Shown here piece after piece: positions 53,408 to 62,110 of a DNA stretch of 64,000 nucleotides. The notes beneath the pieces were generated by a model. The model searched no databases. It was given only the letters and a program-made list of their open reading frames with translations, and was not told the DNA's origin. A program made the position numbers and the translations under genes. The stretch comes from Micromonospora lutea (GTDB lineage Bacteria > Actinomycetota > Actinomycetes > Mycobacteriales > Micromonosporaceae). The stretch is taken from NCBI RefSeq assembly GCF_016863535.1, contig NZ_BOPB01000011.1, forward strand, positions 124,001 to 188,000, written 5' to 3'. Positions within the stretch are counted from its first letter, which is position 1; each line of letters opens with the position of its first letter.

Positions 53408-54001
53408 ATGACCGAGCCGCTTCCGGACCCTTTCGCCGACCAGCCGGACTGGGCCCCCCGGCCGCCCCGCCCGATCGAGATCGTCGCCGCCGCCGGAAGC
53501 GTCGACCTCCGCGGACGGCGGGTACTGGTCGGGTTGCCCGGTCTGGGATGGCGTGCCGACCTACGCGCCGACGAACGGGTGGTGCAGAACAGCCGCACCT
53601 ACGTCCCGGTGATCCCGGAACACGAGTGGTACCGCGCCGAGTCCGACCAGGTCGAGGTGTTCGCCCCGCTGGTACCGGTCGAACGGGTCTGGGTCGAGAC
53701 GGTCGGCCAACCGACCACGCCGTCGACGGACGGTGGCCTGCGTCTCGTCTCGCTGGACGCTCCCGCCCACCGGGCGCCGACGCCAGTCTTCGAGGCGGAC
53801 GCGGTCACCGGGCGACGGGTCGTGCACATGGTCGGTTCCGTCGAGCACCGCGACCTGCGCGCCGTCACCGAGACCTACTCGGGAGCCGAGGGCGACATCT
53901 GCGTGCGGGTCACCTCGGAGGTGGAGTGGTACCGCTGGGCCTGGCGTGGCCAGGCACCGACCACCCTGGAGGTTCCGGTCCACTTACTGTGGGTGGAATG
54001 A
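53408..54001 (+). CDS. Hypothetical soluble beta-rich protein of the secretion-like locus
   Basis: 197 aa, no signal or membrane segment. Regular beta pattern (VDLRGRRVLVGLPGLGWRADLRADERVV; HEWYRAESDQVEVFAPLVPVERVWVE; VRVTSEVEWYRWAW) with repeated EWYR motifs, suggesting two related halves. Unrecognised. It ends two bases from the convergent gene's stop and is the last member of the rightward operon. Confidence 0.72.
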   Translation: MTEPLPDPFADQPDWAPRPPRPIEIVAAAGSVDLRGRRVLVGLPGLGWRADLRADERVVQNSRTYVPVIPEHEWYRAESDQVEVFAPLVPVERVWVETVGQPTTPSTDGGLRLVSLDAPAHRAPTPVFEADAVTGRRVVHMVGSVEHRDLRAVTETYSGAEGDICVRVTSEVEWYRWAWRGQAPTTLEVPVHLLWVE

Positions 54002-54003
54002 AG

Positions 54004-54579
54004 TTAGTTCGGCACTTGGCGCCCGCTGCACACTCGCCATTCATCAGCGTGCTCACTGACCCCAAAGACCCATGCTTCGCGACGACTACTGCGTGGCTCG
54101 CCATCCGACGAGCTTGAAATAGTGAGGGTTGTGCTTATCGCTGGATCGCCTCCTGTGCCGCTGAGATGCAGAGCGCCCCAACTAACACGGACTACGACAT
54201 CGTAATCAAGTTCTCGCTGCTGAATCTCGCTACGGAGATCACGTACCTCTGCCAGATCGCTGCTCCCCTCGCAGGTGAACAGCGAGGCACGCACGTCATT
54301 GCGATCGACCAGGAAGGCACGGAGGTAGTTGTCCACCACCACATCGGGGGCGCTGCGGTCCGGGGTGACGGCACGGTCGTAGACGAGGTAGCCGACCACC
54401 CCTCCGGCCAGGCAGAGTGCCGCGACCACGCCGGCGATCACGGTCAGTACCGTCCGCAGGCGTCGCCGAGGCCGGCGCGGGGCCGGCGTGACCGCAGGCG
54501 GCGCCAGTTCCTCCGGCGGGGTCCTCTGCGCCGGTACGCGGGAGACCTGGGAACCGGCGGAGGGCGGCACTGATTCCAC
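54004..54579 (-). CDS. Second single-pass NTF2/VirB8-like protein, opposite orientation
   Basis: 191 aa. Pro/Arg-rich N-terminus, one helix (VLTVIAGVVAALCLAGGVVGYLV), then a domain of about 110 residues (VVDNYLRAFLVDRNDVRASLFTCEGSSDLAEVRDLRSEIQQRE...DEWRVCSG) like secretion-associated NTF2 folds. The 3' part is visibly richer in A/T than its neighbours and uses less biased codons, so it may be a later arrival. GTG 54579 lies 6 nt after TAGCCT (54591-54586), a probable leaderless start. Confidence 0.7.
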   Translation of the reverse strand: MESVPPSAGSQVSRVPAQRTPPEELAPPAVTPAPRRPRRRLRTVLTVIAGVVAALCLAGGVVGYLVYDRAVTPDRSAPDVVVDNYLRAFLVDRNDVRASLFTCEGSSDLAEVRDLRSEIQQRELDYDVVVRVSWGALHLSGTGGDPAISTTLTISSSSDGEPRSSRREAWVFGVSEHADEWRVCSGRQVPN

Positions 54580-54777
54580 CCCATGAGGCTATCGGCTCAG
54601 CCCTCAGGACCCAATGCCCCAGATTTGGCAGATCGTGACCGAAGACTGCCGATGGGTGAGTTCCACGACAACACCGACACAGCACCGCCGCGCATCCCGG
54701 AGGTGGAGCCTCGGCTGAGATACCGTCGTTTCTGCCCGGCGAGTGGGTGCCGACCTCGGGCGGAGGGGGTGGACACG

Positions 54778-57327
54778 GTGGGCGGTCCGACGGCACGGAC
54801 GCTTCGCGCCGCCGCGTTGCACCGCCGAGCCGCGGCGACGGTCGCGGCGGCGACGACGATCCTCGACGAGACCCGTCCGGTTCCGGCTGACCAGCGCCGG
54901 CAGTACGCGCTGGCCGAGCGGCTACGCGACGCGGCCACGGTTCTCGCTCCCGGTTGGGCCGGGTCCACGCTGGACGGGATCGATCCGGCACATCCCGCCG
55001 GCGAGGGACCACCGCCGTTCGTCCGGGTGGGAACCGCCGCTCCGCTGGACGACGCACGGTTCCCGGCGCTGGTGCCGATGTTCGGCAGCGGCCACCTCGC
55101 GGTGGATGCCGACGCACACGACCCACGTGTCTCCGGGCTGCTGCGGGCCGTACTGCTGCGGTCGTTGGCGGCGACACCGGCGGGGGCGCTGCTGGTACGG
55201 ACGGTGGATGCGACGGGTGTCGCGCTGGCACCGTTCGCGGCGCTAGGGGATGCCGGGGTGCTGGCTCCGCCGGCCACGGACACCGAGGGTCTGCAGACCG
55301 TGCTGGCCGAGGCGGAGCGGTGGGTGGCACCGGAAGCCTCCGGCCCTCGGCGACACGACCGCTCGCTGCTGCTGGTGCTGGCCACGCTTCCCGAGCCGCA
55401 CCGGCCAAGCGACCTGGCACGGATCGAGGCCCTCGCCGAGCAGGGGCCGGCGGCCGGGTTGCACCTGGTGGTGGCGGGGTGGCCCCCGACCGGGCGGGGT
55501 CCACTGCCCAGGGCTACGTCACTGGCGATGCGGACCGCCTACGCGTTGCTCGGTGATCCGCCGGACGCGGCGTTCGCCGGGGGCGGCACCGACGGAGGGC
55601 TGAACTCTCCGGTCTTCGTCGACCCGGATCCGCCGGCCGAACTGGTCGACTCCGTGTGCCGCAGGATCGCCACCCAGATCGAGGCCGGCAGCCGGCTTTC
55701 CCTGTCGCACCTGCTGCCGCCACCGGACGAGCTGTGGCAGGCGGCCGGGACGAACGGGCTGAGCAGCACCATCGGCGATGCCGGCGGACGACCGGTTTCG
55801 CTCGGTTTCACCGAACTGACCCCGCACTGGTTGGTGAGCGGCAGGTCCCGGGGTTGCCGGTCCACCTTCCTGACCACGGCGTTACTCGGTCTCGTCACTC
55901 GCTACGGCCCGGACGAGTTGTCGCTGTATCTGGTGGATCTCGGTGACGGTGAGTCCTTTGCGGAGTTCCTGCAGACCGAGCGGGACCGGTCCTGGATCCC
56001 GCAGGTGCGGGCCGCGGCGATGGCCGCCGACCGGGAGTACGTACTGGACCTGTTGGAGCAGTTGACGGTCGAGGTGCAACGGCGTGCGGAGGCGTCCGCC
56101 CGCGCGGGAGGGCAGCGTTTCGCCGAGCTGCGCGGGCATCGCCCGCTCCCCCGGATCGTCTGTGTGCTGGAGAACCTGCCGGTGCTTCTCGCCGAACGGG
56201 ATCGTCTGGCTGCCGAGGTGACCGTCCGGTTGGACGCGCTGGCCAGGACGGGTCGGGCGTACGGTGTCCAGCTGGTGTTGGCCGGCGAGGGTGACCTGGG
56301 TCTGGGCACCCGTTCGGACAGTGGGCAACGGGACTCGCTGCTGGGCCAGTTCCCGGTGCGGGTGGCGCTGCCTGGCGGCGGTGCGGTGCTGGCGCCCACC
56401 AACGACGCTGCGGCCGGTCTGCCGGTGGGCAGCGCGGTGGTGAACACCGCAGGCGGTCTCGGCGGTCCACGGGGTGCGATCCGTGGACATGAGCGGATGG
56501 TCCGGTTCCCCGATCCCGCAGACGAGCCGGACGTGGTGGCCGAGCTGCGCCACCGGCTCTGGACGGCCCGCCCGCCGGACGCGACGCCACCTGTCGTCTT
56601 CGCGGGGTACGCGCGCCCACTGCTGAGCAACGATCCCCGCTACCGGGCCGCGGTCGCCGGGCAGTCCATCGCTCCGGCCGCGTTGCTCGGGCGGGCGGTG
56701 GATGTCGCGCGCAGCACCGCGGCGGTGCCGTTCGGACCGGCGGCGGGACGCAATCTCGCGGTTCTCGGTCCACGACCTGCCGCCTGTCGCCTGCTGGCGA
56801 CTGCCGCCCGCAGCACTGCGGCTCACCACCCGGTGGGTACGGCGCGTTTCGTGATCGCCGCCCCTGATGGCGAGGCGGCACCGGTGGCCGATGCTCTCGT
56901 TCTGGAGTTGGCCGAACGCCACCAGGTCGACCGGGTGGACCTGGCCGGGCTGGTCGCCGTGGCCGACGCCGGTGAGCCTGCCTACCTGGTTGTCTTCGGG
57001 CTGGATGTGGCGCCGGCCGAGCAGCTGCCGCCGGCCCGACTGCGGGCCCTGCTGCGCGACGGGCCACCGGCCGGGCAGCACCTGCTCGGCTGGTGGCGCA
57101 CGGTGCCGTCGTTCGCGACCCTGATGGAACCGGACGAGACGGTGGACAAGCTGACCGCCGTGGCGGTGGCGGGTGTGCCGGGTGCGCAGCTCACCCCGGT
57201 GTTCGGTCGTCCGGTGGAGTGGCGCCCCCGACCTGACCGGGTGGTGCTCTGGGACGGGCCGGGAGAGCGCGGCATGGTGCTGGTTCCCTACGACGTGCCG
57301 GCCGTGACGGAGGGGGAGCCCCGATGA
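54778..57327 (+). CDS. FtsK/EccC-like protein with degenerate nucleotide-binding motifs
   Basis: 849 aa from GTG 54778, chosen because GGAGGGG lies 8 nt upstream; the frame is open from 54583 without a better signal. The central region (SGRSRGCRSTFLTTALLGLVTRYGPDELSLYLVDLGDGESFAEFL) aligns by pattern with FtsK/EccC P-loop modules, but the Walker lysine is arginine (GCRST) and the Walker B aspartate is missing (RIVCVLENLPVLL). A second module near residue 650 (AGRNLAVLGPRPAACRLLATAA) is also degenerate. It looks like a pseudo-ATPase or scaffold, perhaps replacing a coupling protein. No membrane segments. Confidence 0.75.
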   Translation: MGGPTARTLRAAALHRRAAATVAAATTILDETRPVPADQRRQYALAERLRDAATVLAPGWAGSTLDGIDPAHPAGEGPPPFVRVGTAAPLDDARFPALVPMFGSGHLAVDADAHDPRVSGLLRAVLLRSLAATPAGALLVRTVDATGVALAPFAALGDAGVLAPPATDTEGLQTVLAEAERWVAPEASGPRRHDRSLLLVLATLPEPHRPSDLARIEALAEQGPAAGLHLVVAGWPPTGRGPLPRATSLAMRTAYALLGDPPDAAFAGGGTDGGLNSPVFVDPDPPAELVDSVCRRIATQIEAGSRLSLSHLLPPPDELWQAAGTNGLSSTIGDAGGRPVSLGFTELTPHWLVSGRSRGCRSTFLTTALLGLVTRYGPDELSLYLVDLGDGESFAEFLQTERDRSWIPQVRAAAMAADREYVLDLLEQLTVEVQRRAEASARAGGQRFAELRGHRPLPRIVCVLENLPVLLAERDRLAAEVTVRLDALARTGRAYGVQLVLAGEGDLGLGTRSDSGQRDSLLGQFPVRVALPGGGAVLAPTNDAAAGLPVGSAVVNTAGGLGGPRGAIRGHERMVRFPDPADEPDVVAELRHRLWTARPPDATPPVVFAGYARPLLSNDPRYRAAVAGQSIAPAALLGRAVDVARSTAAVPFGPAAGRNLAVLGPRPAACRLLATAARSTAAHHPVGTARFVIAAPDGEAAPVADALVLELAERHQVDRVDLAGLVAVADAGEPAYLVVFGLDVAPAEQLPPARLRALLRDGPPAGQHLLGWWRTVPSFATLMEPDETVDKLTAVAVAGVPGAQLTPVFGRPVEWRPRPDRVVLWDGPGERGMVLVPYDVPAVTEGEPR

Positions 57328-58037
57328 CGACTGTGGACGGCTCTCCGGTCACCGCCACCGGGCCTGTTCGGCAGCGGACGACCGACGCGGCGGGGGATCC
57401 GGTGCGGGCCGCGTGGACCGACTACCTGGCCGCCGCCCGCCAACTCGACGGGGTACGTCGGGGCGCGGCGACCGCGGCCGGCGAGCAGGCTCGCGCGGTC
57501 CAGGCCGCCCGGGACGAGCTGGCCGGGGTACGCATTCGGCTGGCGCCGCAGGAGACCCGGCTACGTGAGCTGGGCGTACCACCGATCTCGCTGACGCCGA
57601 CGCCACCGGAACTGGCCGAGGCGACCCGCTCGATGAGTGCCGGCCCGGCGGCCGTGTCGACGGCGTTGCGGGAGGCCCAACGGTGTGCTGTCGGCGCGGA
57701 CGACACACTCGCCGCCCGTGGTCTGTCCCGGGTCGCGCACTGGCCGTCCCGCGCTCGCAACCTGCTGGTGTACGGGCCGTTGGGGCTGCTCGTACCGGTT
57801 CTTCTGATGGTGGTGTATCTGCTGGCCGGCACCGGTGCGGTGACCGCCCTGGCGTTGCTGGTGGGGCTGCCGGCCCCGGCGGTCGCGTTCGGCCTGGGCT
57901 GGTTCGCGGTGGGCCGTTGCTTCCCGGCGGGTCCCGGGCAACGGGTGGACCGTACGCCACGGTTCGGCGCACTGGCCTGCCTGGTCCCGGCCGTGGTGGT
58001 CAACGCGGGGATCGTGCTGGCGATGCTGTCGTCCTGA
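57324..58037 (+). CDS. Coiled-coil membrane protein coupled to the FtsK-like gene
   Basis: 237 aa. Residues 25-90 form an Ala/Arg/Glu-rich coiled coil (AAGEQARAVQAARDELAGVRIRLAPQETRLREL), then three hydrophobic segments (LLVYGPLGLLVPVLLMVVYLL; VTALALLVGLPAPAVAFGLGWF; FGALACLVPAVVVNAGIVLAML). ATG 57324 overlaps the preceding stop (ATGA), so it is probably made with the FtsK-like protein and could anchor it. Family unknown. Confidence 0.75.
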   Translation: MTTVDGSPVTATGPVRQRTTDAAGDPVRAAWTDYLAAARQLDGVRRGAATAAGEQARAVQAARDELAGVRIRLAPQETRLRELGVPPISLTPTPPELAEATRSMSAGPAAVSTALREAQRCAVGADDTLAARGLSRVAHWPSRARNLLVYGPLGLLVPVLLMVVYLLAGTGAVTALALLVGLPAPAVAFGLGWFAVGRCFPAGPGQRVDRTPRFGALACLVPAVVVNAGIVLAMLSS

Positions 58038-58048
58038 GCGGCCCCTGG

Positions 58049-58612
58049 TCAGCGAGGGATGATCAGAGCCATCGCCTCAGCCCGGGACTTGGCGTCCCGC
58101 TGCAACGTGCCCCGGACCGCCGAGGTGATCGTCTTGGCGCCGGACTTCTGGATGCCCCGCATCGCCATGCACATGTGTTCGCACTCGAGGACGACGATGA
58201 CGCCGCGCGGCTCCAGCCGCTCCATCAGCAGATCCGCGATCTGCGAGGTGAGACGCTCCTGCACCTGGGGGCGTCGGGCGAAGACCTCGACCAGTCGGGC
58301 CAGCTTGGACAGCCCGGTGATCCGCCCGTCGGGCCCCGGGATGTAACCGATGTGGGCACTGCCCCGGAACGGCAGCAGGTGGTGCTCGCAGAGGCTCATC
58401 ACGTCGATGTCCCGGACCAGCACCAGTTCCTCGTGGTTGGCCTCGAAGGTGGTGGTGAGCACGGTGGCCGGGTCGACGCGGAGTCCGGCGAAGAGTTCCG
58501 CGTACGCCCGGGCGACCCGGGCCGGGGTCTGCTGGAGGCCGTCGCGGTCCGGATCCTCCCCGACCGCGATCAGGATCTCACGGACCGCCTTCTCGATCCG
58601 GCCGAGGTCCAC
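58049..58612 (-). CDS. folE: GTP cyclohydrolase I
   Basis: 187 aa from GTG 58612 (GAGGA upstream). First step of tetrahydrofolate synthesis. Zinc ligands in [11 protein letters not shown] and [10 protein letters not shown], plus [20 protein letters not shown] and [14 protein letters not shown] are diagnostic. The frame stays open another 47 codons to a CTG that overlaps the ftsH stop (CTGA, 58753-58750), and that stretch reads like protein ([16 protein letters not shown]), so the true start may be further upstream. Separated from folP by the secretion-like locus. Confidence 0.95.
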   Translation of the reverse strand: MDLGRIEKAVREILIAVGEDPDRDGLQQTPARVARAYAELFAGLRVDPATVLTTTFEANHEELVLVRDIDVMSLCEHHLLPFRGSAHIGYIPGPDGRITGLSKLARLVEVFARRPQVQERLTSQIADLLMERLEPRGVIVVLECEHMCMAMRGIQKSGAKTITSAVRGTLQRDAKSRAEAMALIIPR

Positions 58613-58749
58613 GGCGTCCTCGACGGGACGGCCGGTCAGCCGACCGTTGACCAGCCGCGCGGCGATGTAGTCGAGGCGTTCGGTGTCGGGTTCGGTGGCG
58701 GAGGCGGCCAGTCCCCGCTGGGGGAAACTGGCCGCCGTGTCGTCGGTGT

Positions 58750-60765
58750 TCAGTGCGAACCGTCCGAGTTGTTCGAGCTGCCGCCACCGACGGTCGCCTG
58801 CGCGCCGTCGGCCTCTGCCTGCACCTTGAGCGCGTCCTTCTCCGCCGGGGTGAGCACGGGTGGCTCGGTGGAGGGCTGCCGCTTGCCGAAGCCGTTGTAC
58901 GGGGCCATCGGCGGACGCTTCACCACCCGGGCGCAGATCCGGGCCATGTCGGCGGTGGAGAGGGTCTCCTTCTCCATCAGCTCGAGCACGATGTTGTCCA
59001 GGACGTCCCGGTACTCGACCAGGATCTCCCAGGCTTCGTCGTGGGCCAGTTCGATCAGAGCCCGCATCTCGCCGTCGATCTCGGCGGCGACCACGTCGGA
59101 GTAGTCCCGCTCGTGGCCCATGTTGCGACCGAGGAACGGTTCGTCGCCGCTGGTGCCGTACTTGATTGCACCGAGCTTGGAACTCATGCCGTACTGGGTG
59201 ATCATCGCGCGGGCCAGTTGGGTGGCCTTCTCGATGTCGTTGCCGGCACCGGTGGTGGGCTCGTGGAAGACGAGTTCCTCGGCGGCCCGGCCGCCGAGCG
59301 CGTACGCCAGGGTGTCGATCATCTCGGCTCGGGTCTGGGTGTACTTGTCCTCCGTGGGCAGCACGAGGGTGTGGCCCAGGGAGCGACCGCGGGACAGGAT
59401 CGTCACCTTGTGCACCGGCGCGGCGTGCGGCAGCGCCCAGGCGACCAGCGCGTGCCCGCCCTCGTGATACGCGGTGATCTTCTTTTCCTGGTCGCTCATC
59501 ACCCGGGTACGCCGCTGCGGGCCGGCGATCACCCGGTCAATCGACTCTTCGAGGGAGTCGTTGGAGATGGCCCGCTGGTCCTTGCGCGCGGTCAGCAGGG
59601 CCGCCTCGTTGATCACGTTGGCGAGGTCGGCACCGCTGAAGCCCGGCGTCCGCTTCGCCACCGAGTCGAGGTCGACGTCCGGGGTGAACGGCTTGCCCTT
59701 GGCGTGCACCCGCAGGATGGCTTTGCGGCCTTCCATGTCGGGGGCGTCGACCGGGATCTGCCGGTCGAACCGGCCCGGACGCAGCAGCGCCGGGTCGAGA
59801 ATGTCCGGTCGGTTGGTGGCGGCGATCAGGATGACGCCGCCCTTGACGTCGAAGCCGTCCATCTCGACGAGGAGCTGGTTCAGGGTCTGCTCGCGCTCGT
59901 CGTGACCGCCGCCCATGCCGGCGCCACGGTGCCGGCCGACGGCGTCGATCTCGTCGACGAAGACGATCGCGGGTGCGTTCGCCTTGGCCTGCTCGAACAG
60001 GTCACGGACCCGGCTGGCGCCGACACCGACGAACATCTCCACGAAGTCCGAACCGGAGATCGAGTAGAACGGCACTCCGGCCTCGCCGGCCACCGCGCGG
60101 GCGAGCAGCGTCTTACCGGTACCGGGCGGGCCGAAGAGGAGTACGCCCTTCGGGATCTTCGCGCCGAGCGCCTGGTACTTCGCCGGATTCTGCAGGAAGT
60201 CTTTGATCTCGTGCAGTTCCTCGACGGCCTCTTCGGAGCCCGCCACGTCGGCGAAGGTCGTCTTCGGCGTGTCCTTGGTGATCATCTTCGCTTTGGACTT
60301 GCCGAAGTTGAGCACCCGGGAGCCGCCACCCTGCATCTGCGACATGAAGAAGAGCAGCAGTAGCACGAGCAGCACGATGGGGAGCAGGTTGACCAGCAGG
60401 CTGACCCAGATGCTGTCGGACGACACCTCCGTGTCGGCCGGTCCGGTCACCCGGTTGTTGGCTTTCGCGTCGAGAACCTGGTTCCAGACCTCGTTGCCGA
60501 CCTCGTAGGGGAACTGGGCCTCGATCAGCTTCGTGGTGGTGTCGCCGAACTCGGTCTCCTCGGCCAGCTCAAGCTGGATCGTCTGTTCCTTGTCCTGGAA
60601 GACGACCTTCTCGATACCGCCCTTGTTGAGCTGGTCGAGCGCGACGGACGTGTCCACCCGGTGGTAGCTGGGTCCACCGGTGAACAACTGACTGAGCACG
60701 ACGGCGCCGAGGATGACCAGGATGACCCAGAACACCGGTCGGCGGAAGAAACGCGTACGTTCCAT
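58750..60765 (-). CDS. ftsH: ATP-dependent zinc metalloprotease FtsH
   Basis: 671 aa. Two transmembrane helices ([39 protein letters not shown]) flank the periplasm-side domain. The AAA+ module has GPPGTGKT, Walker B IVFVDEID and second region of homology [18 protein letters not shown]; the protease domain has HEGGH zinc ligands. The C-terminal tail is Gly/Ser/Asn-rich. ATG 60765 lacks a close Shine-Dalgarno (AGGAGG is over 20 bases away). Confidence 0.97.
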   Translation of the reverse strand: MERTRFFRRPVFWVILVILGAVVLSQLFTGGPSYHRVDTSVALDQLNKGGIEKVVFQDKEQTIQLELAEETEFGDTTTKLIEAQFPYEVGNEVWNQVLDAKANNRVTGPADTEVSSDSIWVSLLVNLLPIVLLVLLLLFFMSQMQGGGSRVLNFGKSKAKMITKDTPKTTFADVAGSEEAVEELHEIKDFLQNPAKYQALGAKIPKGVLLFGPPGTGKTLLARAVAGEAGVPFYSISGSDFVEMFVGVGASRVRDLFEQAKANAPAIVFVDEIDAVGRHRGAGMGGGHDEREQTLNQLLVEMDGFDVKGGVILIAATNRPDILDPALLRPGRFDRQIPVDAPDMEGRKAILRVHAKGKPFTPDVDLDSVAKRTPGFSGADLANVINEAALLTARKDQRAISNDSLEESIDRVIAGPQRRTRVMSDQEKKITAYHEGGHALVAWALPHAAPVHKVTILSRGRSLGHTLVLPTEDKYTQTRAEMIDTLAYALGGRAAEELVFHEPTTGAGNDIEKATQLARAMITQYGMSSKLGAIKYGTSGDEPFLGRNMGHERDYSDVVAAEIDGEMRALIELAHDEAWEILVEYRDVLDNIVLELMEKETLSTADMARICARVVKRPPMAPYNGFGKRQPSTEPPVLTPAEKDALKVQAEADGAQATVGGGSSNNSDGSH

Positions 60766-61146
60766 GCTGTTGTCGAGCGCCGAGACGCCCGCATCCTCCT
60801 GATCGACGTCCTGACCGACTGTGGGTGTCGCCGCCGGGGCGGCTGCCGGAGCCGCCGTGCGGGCCGGCCTCGACCCCGGGGCGCGATTGCCGCGCCACGG
60901 TCATTCGACGGTACACCGTGCGCGACCGGTATGAGCTGGCGAGCCCAGCACTTACGCGCACGGCGAACCGGATGTCAGTCGGCGTGGCCCGGAGTCGGAT
61001 CCCCGGGACACCGTCATCAAAGGTAGTCCGACCAGCTGAAAGTCGGCTGAATGTCGGGTGGGCGCGTCCGGGACGGCACCCGGGGCGGCGCGTGACGACC
61101 GGTCCGACAGCCTGGTCACGCTGCGACGCCACGGATGCCGGCACGG
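60766..61146. other. hpt-ftsH intergenic region
   Basis: 381 bp between two minus-strand genes. The ftsH frame stays open for about 47 codons upstream of its ATG ([23 protein letters not shown]) but offers no ATG, GTG or TTG. A minus-strand TACCGT lies near 60910. I see no gene or strong hairpin. Confidence 0.45.
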
Positions 61147-61722
61147 TCAGGAGCGGGCGTAGACCTCCGGCTTGAGCACCCCCACGTACGGCAGCTCCCG
61201 GTAGCGCTCACCGAAGTCGAGCCCGTATCCGACGACGAACTCGGTCGGGATGTCGAAGCCCACGTACTTGACCGGCACCGTCACCTTGACCGCGTCCGGC
61301 TTGCGGAACAGGGCGACCACCTCGACGCTCGCCGCCGACCGCGACTCCAGGTAGCGCAGCAGCCAGGACAGGGTCAGCCCGGTGTCGACGATGTCCTCGA
61401 CGACGACGACGTGCCGGCCGGCGATGTCGCGGTCGAGGTCCTTGAGGATGCGCACCACACCGGAGGAGGTGGTGCCCTGTCCGTACGAGGAGATGGCCAT
61501 GAAGTCCAGCTCGGCCGGGGGTCCGTGCCGGCCCAGCGCCCGGGCGAAGTCGGCCATGAACATGACCGCGCCCTTGAGCACGCAGACGAGCAGCAGTCCG
61601 TCGGTGACATGGGCGTAGTCCGCGGAGACCTGCTTGGCCAGTTCTGCGGTCTTTTCGCGGATCTGTGCCTCGGAGATGATCACGTGGTCGATGTCGGCGT
61701 CGTACCAGGAGCCGTCAGCCAT
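61147..61722 (-). CDS. hpt: Hypoxanthine phosphoribosyltransferase
   Basis: 191 aa. Purine salvage with PRPP. The PRPP loop VVVVEDIVDTGLTLSWLL, LLLVCVLKGAVMFMADF and C-terminal VGFDIPTEFVVGYGLDFGERYRELPYVGVL are family signatures. The tilS-hpt-ftsH order is conserved, although here a regulator and a small gene separate it from tilS. Confidence 0.97.
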   Translation of the reverse strand: MADGSWYDADIDHVIISEAQIREKTAELAKQVSADYAHVTDGLLLVCVLKGAVMFMADFARALGRHGPPAELDFMAISSYGQGTTSSGVVRILKDLDRDIAGRHVVVVEDIVDTGLTLSWLLRYLESRSAASVEVVALFRKPDAVKVTVPVKYVGFDIPTEFVVGYGLDFGERYRELPYVGVLKPEVYARS

Positions 61723-61759
61723 GTCCCTAGCCTGCCGTACGCCCCGGGTGCACCGTCGG

Positions 61760-61787
61760 CGGGGCCGCCCGTTTCACGGCGGCCCCG
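61760..61787 (-). terminator. Hairpin between the small membrane gene and hpt
   Basis: 10-bp perfect stem CGGGGCCGCC/GGCGGCCCCG with 8-nt loop, 33 bp after the stop of the 61821 gene on the minus strand. Confidence 0.6.
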
Positions 61788-61820
61788 ACCGGGAATCTTC
61801 GGATTAATGGAGCAAACATC

Positions 61821-62018
61821 TCAATAGCGGCAGGACTGCCACCTGCGGCCTGCGTCGGAGGGCTTCCAGTCCGCGGAGTCACGGCTGTCTGCGGTCAACC
61901 CCAGGGCGGAGAGCAGAGCGAGGGAGAAGAAGAAGAGCAGAAAAAACAGGAAACCCATGGCGGCGCTCGCTTTCTTGCTGCTGCGGTTGTCGTGTCGCCG
62001 CCGATGCGCACCGGACAT
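61821..62018 (-). CDS. Small single-pass membrane protein
   Basis: 65 aa. A basic N-terminus (HRRRHDNRSSKKAS), one Phe/Leu-rich helix (GFLFFLLFFFSLALLSALGL) and a polar outer tail (TADSRDSADWKPSDAGRRW). It resembles small actinomycete proteins with a DSRD...W.P tail that I recall without a name. CAGACT lies 5 nt before ATG 62018; ATG 61958 would give a shorter form. Divergent from the GlxA-type regulator. Coding status is moderately supported by the clean terminator and topology. Confidence 0.55.
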   Translation of the reverse strand: MSGAHRRRHDNRSSKKASAAMGFLFFLLFFFSLALLSALGLTADSRDSADWKPSDAGRRWQSCRY

Positions 62019-62051
62019 CTGTCAGTCTGCGCACCCCGCCCGCTGCCGGAC

Positions 62052-62090
62052 AGTGGCAGAAATGTCATCGACAATCGATTTCCTGCCACT
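62052..62090. promoter_or_regulatory. Operator-like inverted repeat AGTGGCAG...CTGCCACT
   Basis: Perfect 8-bp arms (62052-62059, 62083-62090), centre spacing 23 bp, ending 8 bp before the -10 of the regulator gene. Both arms approximate the AdpA consensus TGGCSNGWWY (TGGCAGAAAT; TGGCAGGAAA). The regulator next door belongs to the AdpA/GlxA family, so autoregulation is plausible. Confidence 0.5.
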
Positions 62091-62110
62091 ACTGCGGTTA
62101 CCCTCGTCAC

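Noticed and set aside
54583..54777. Start of the FtsK-like protein at ATG 54583
   Set aside because: No ribosome-binding site, the sequence there is unlike the rest of the protein, and GTG 54778 has GGAGGGG at good spacing.
45340..58037. A recently integrated conjugative element (ICE or AICE)
   Set aside because: No integrase, relaxase, replication initiator, tRNA or direct-repeat boundary is visible, and codon use mostly matches the backbone; kept as a domesticated secretion-like locus.
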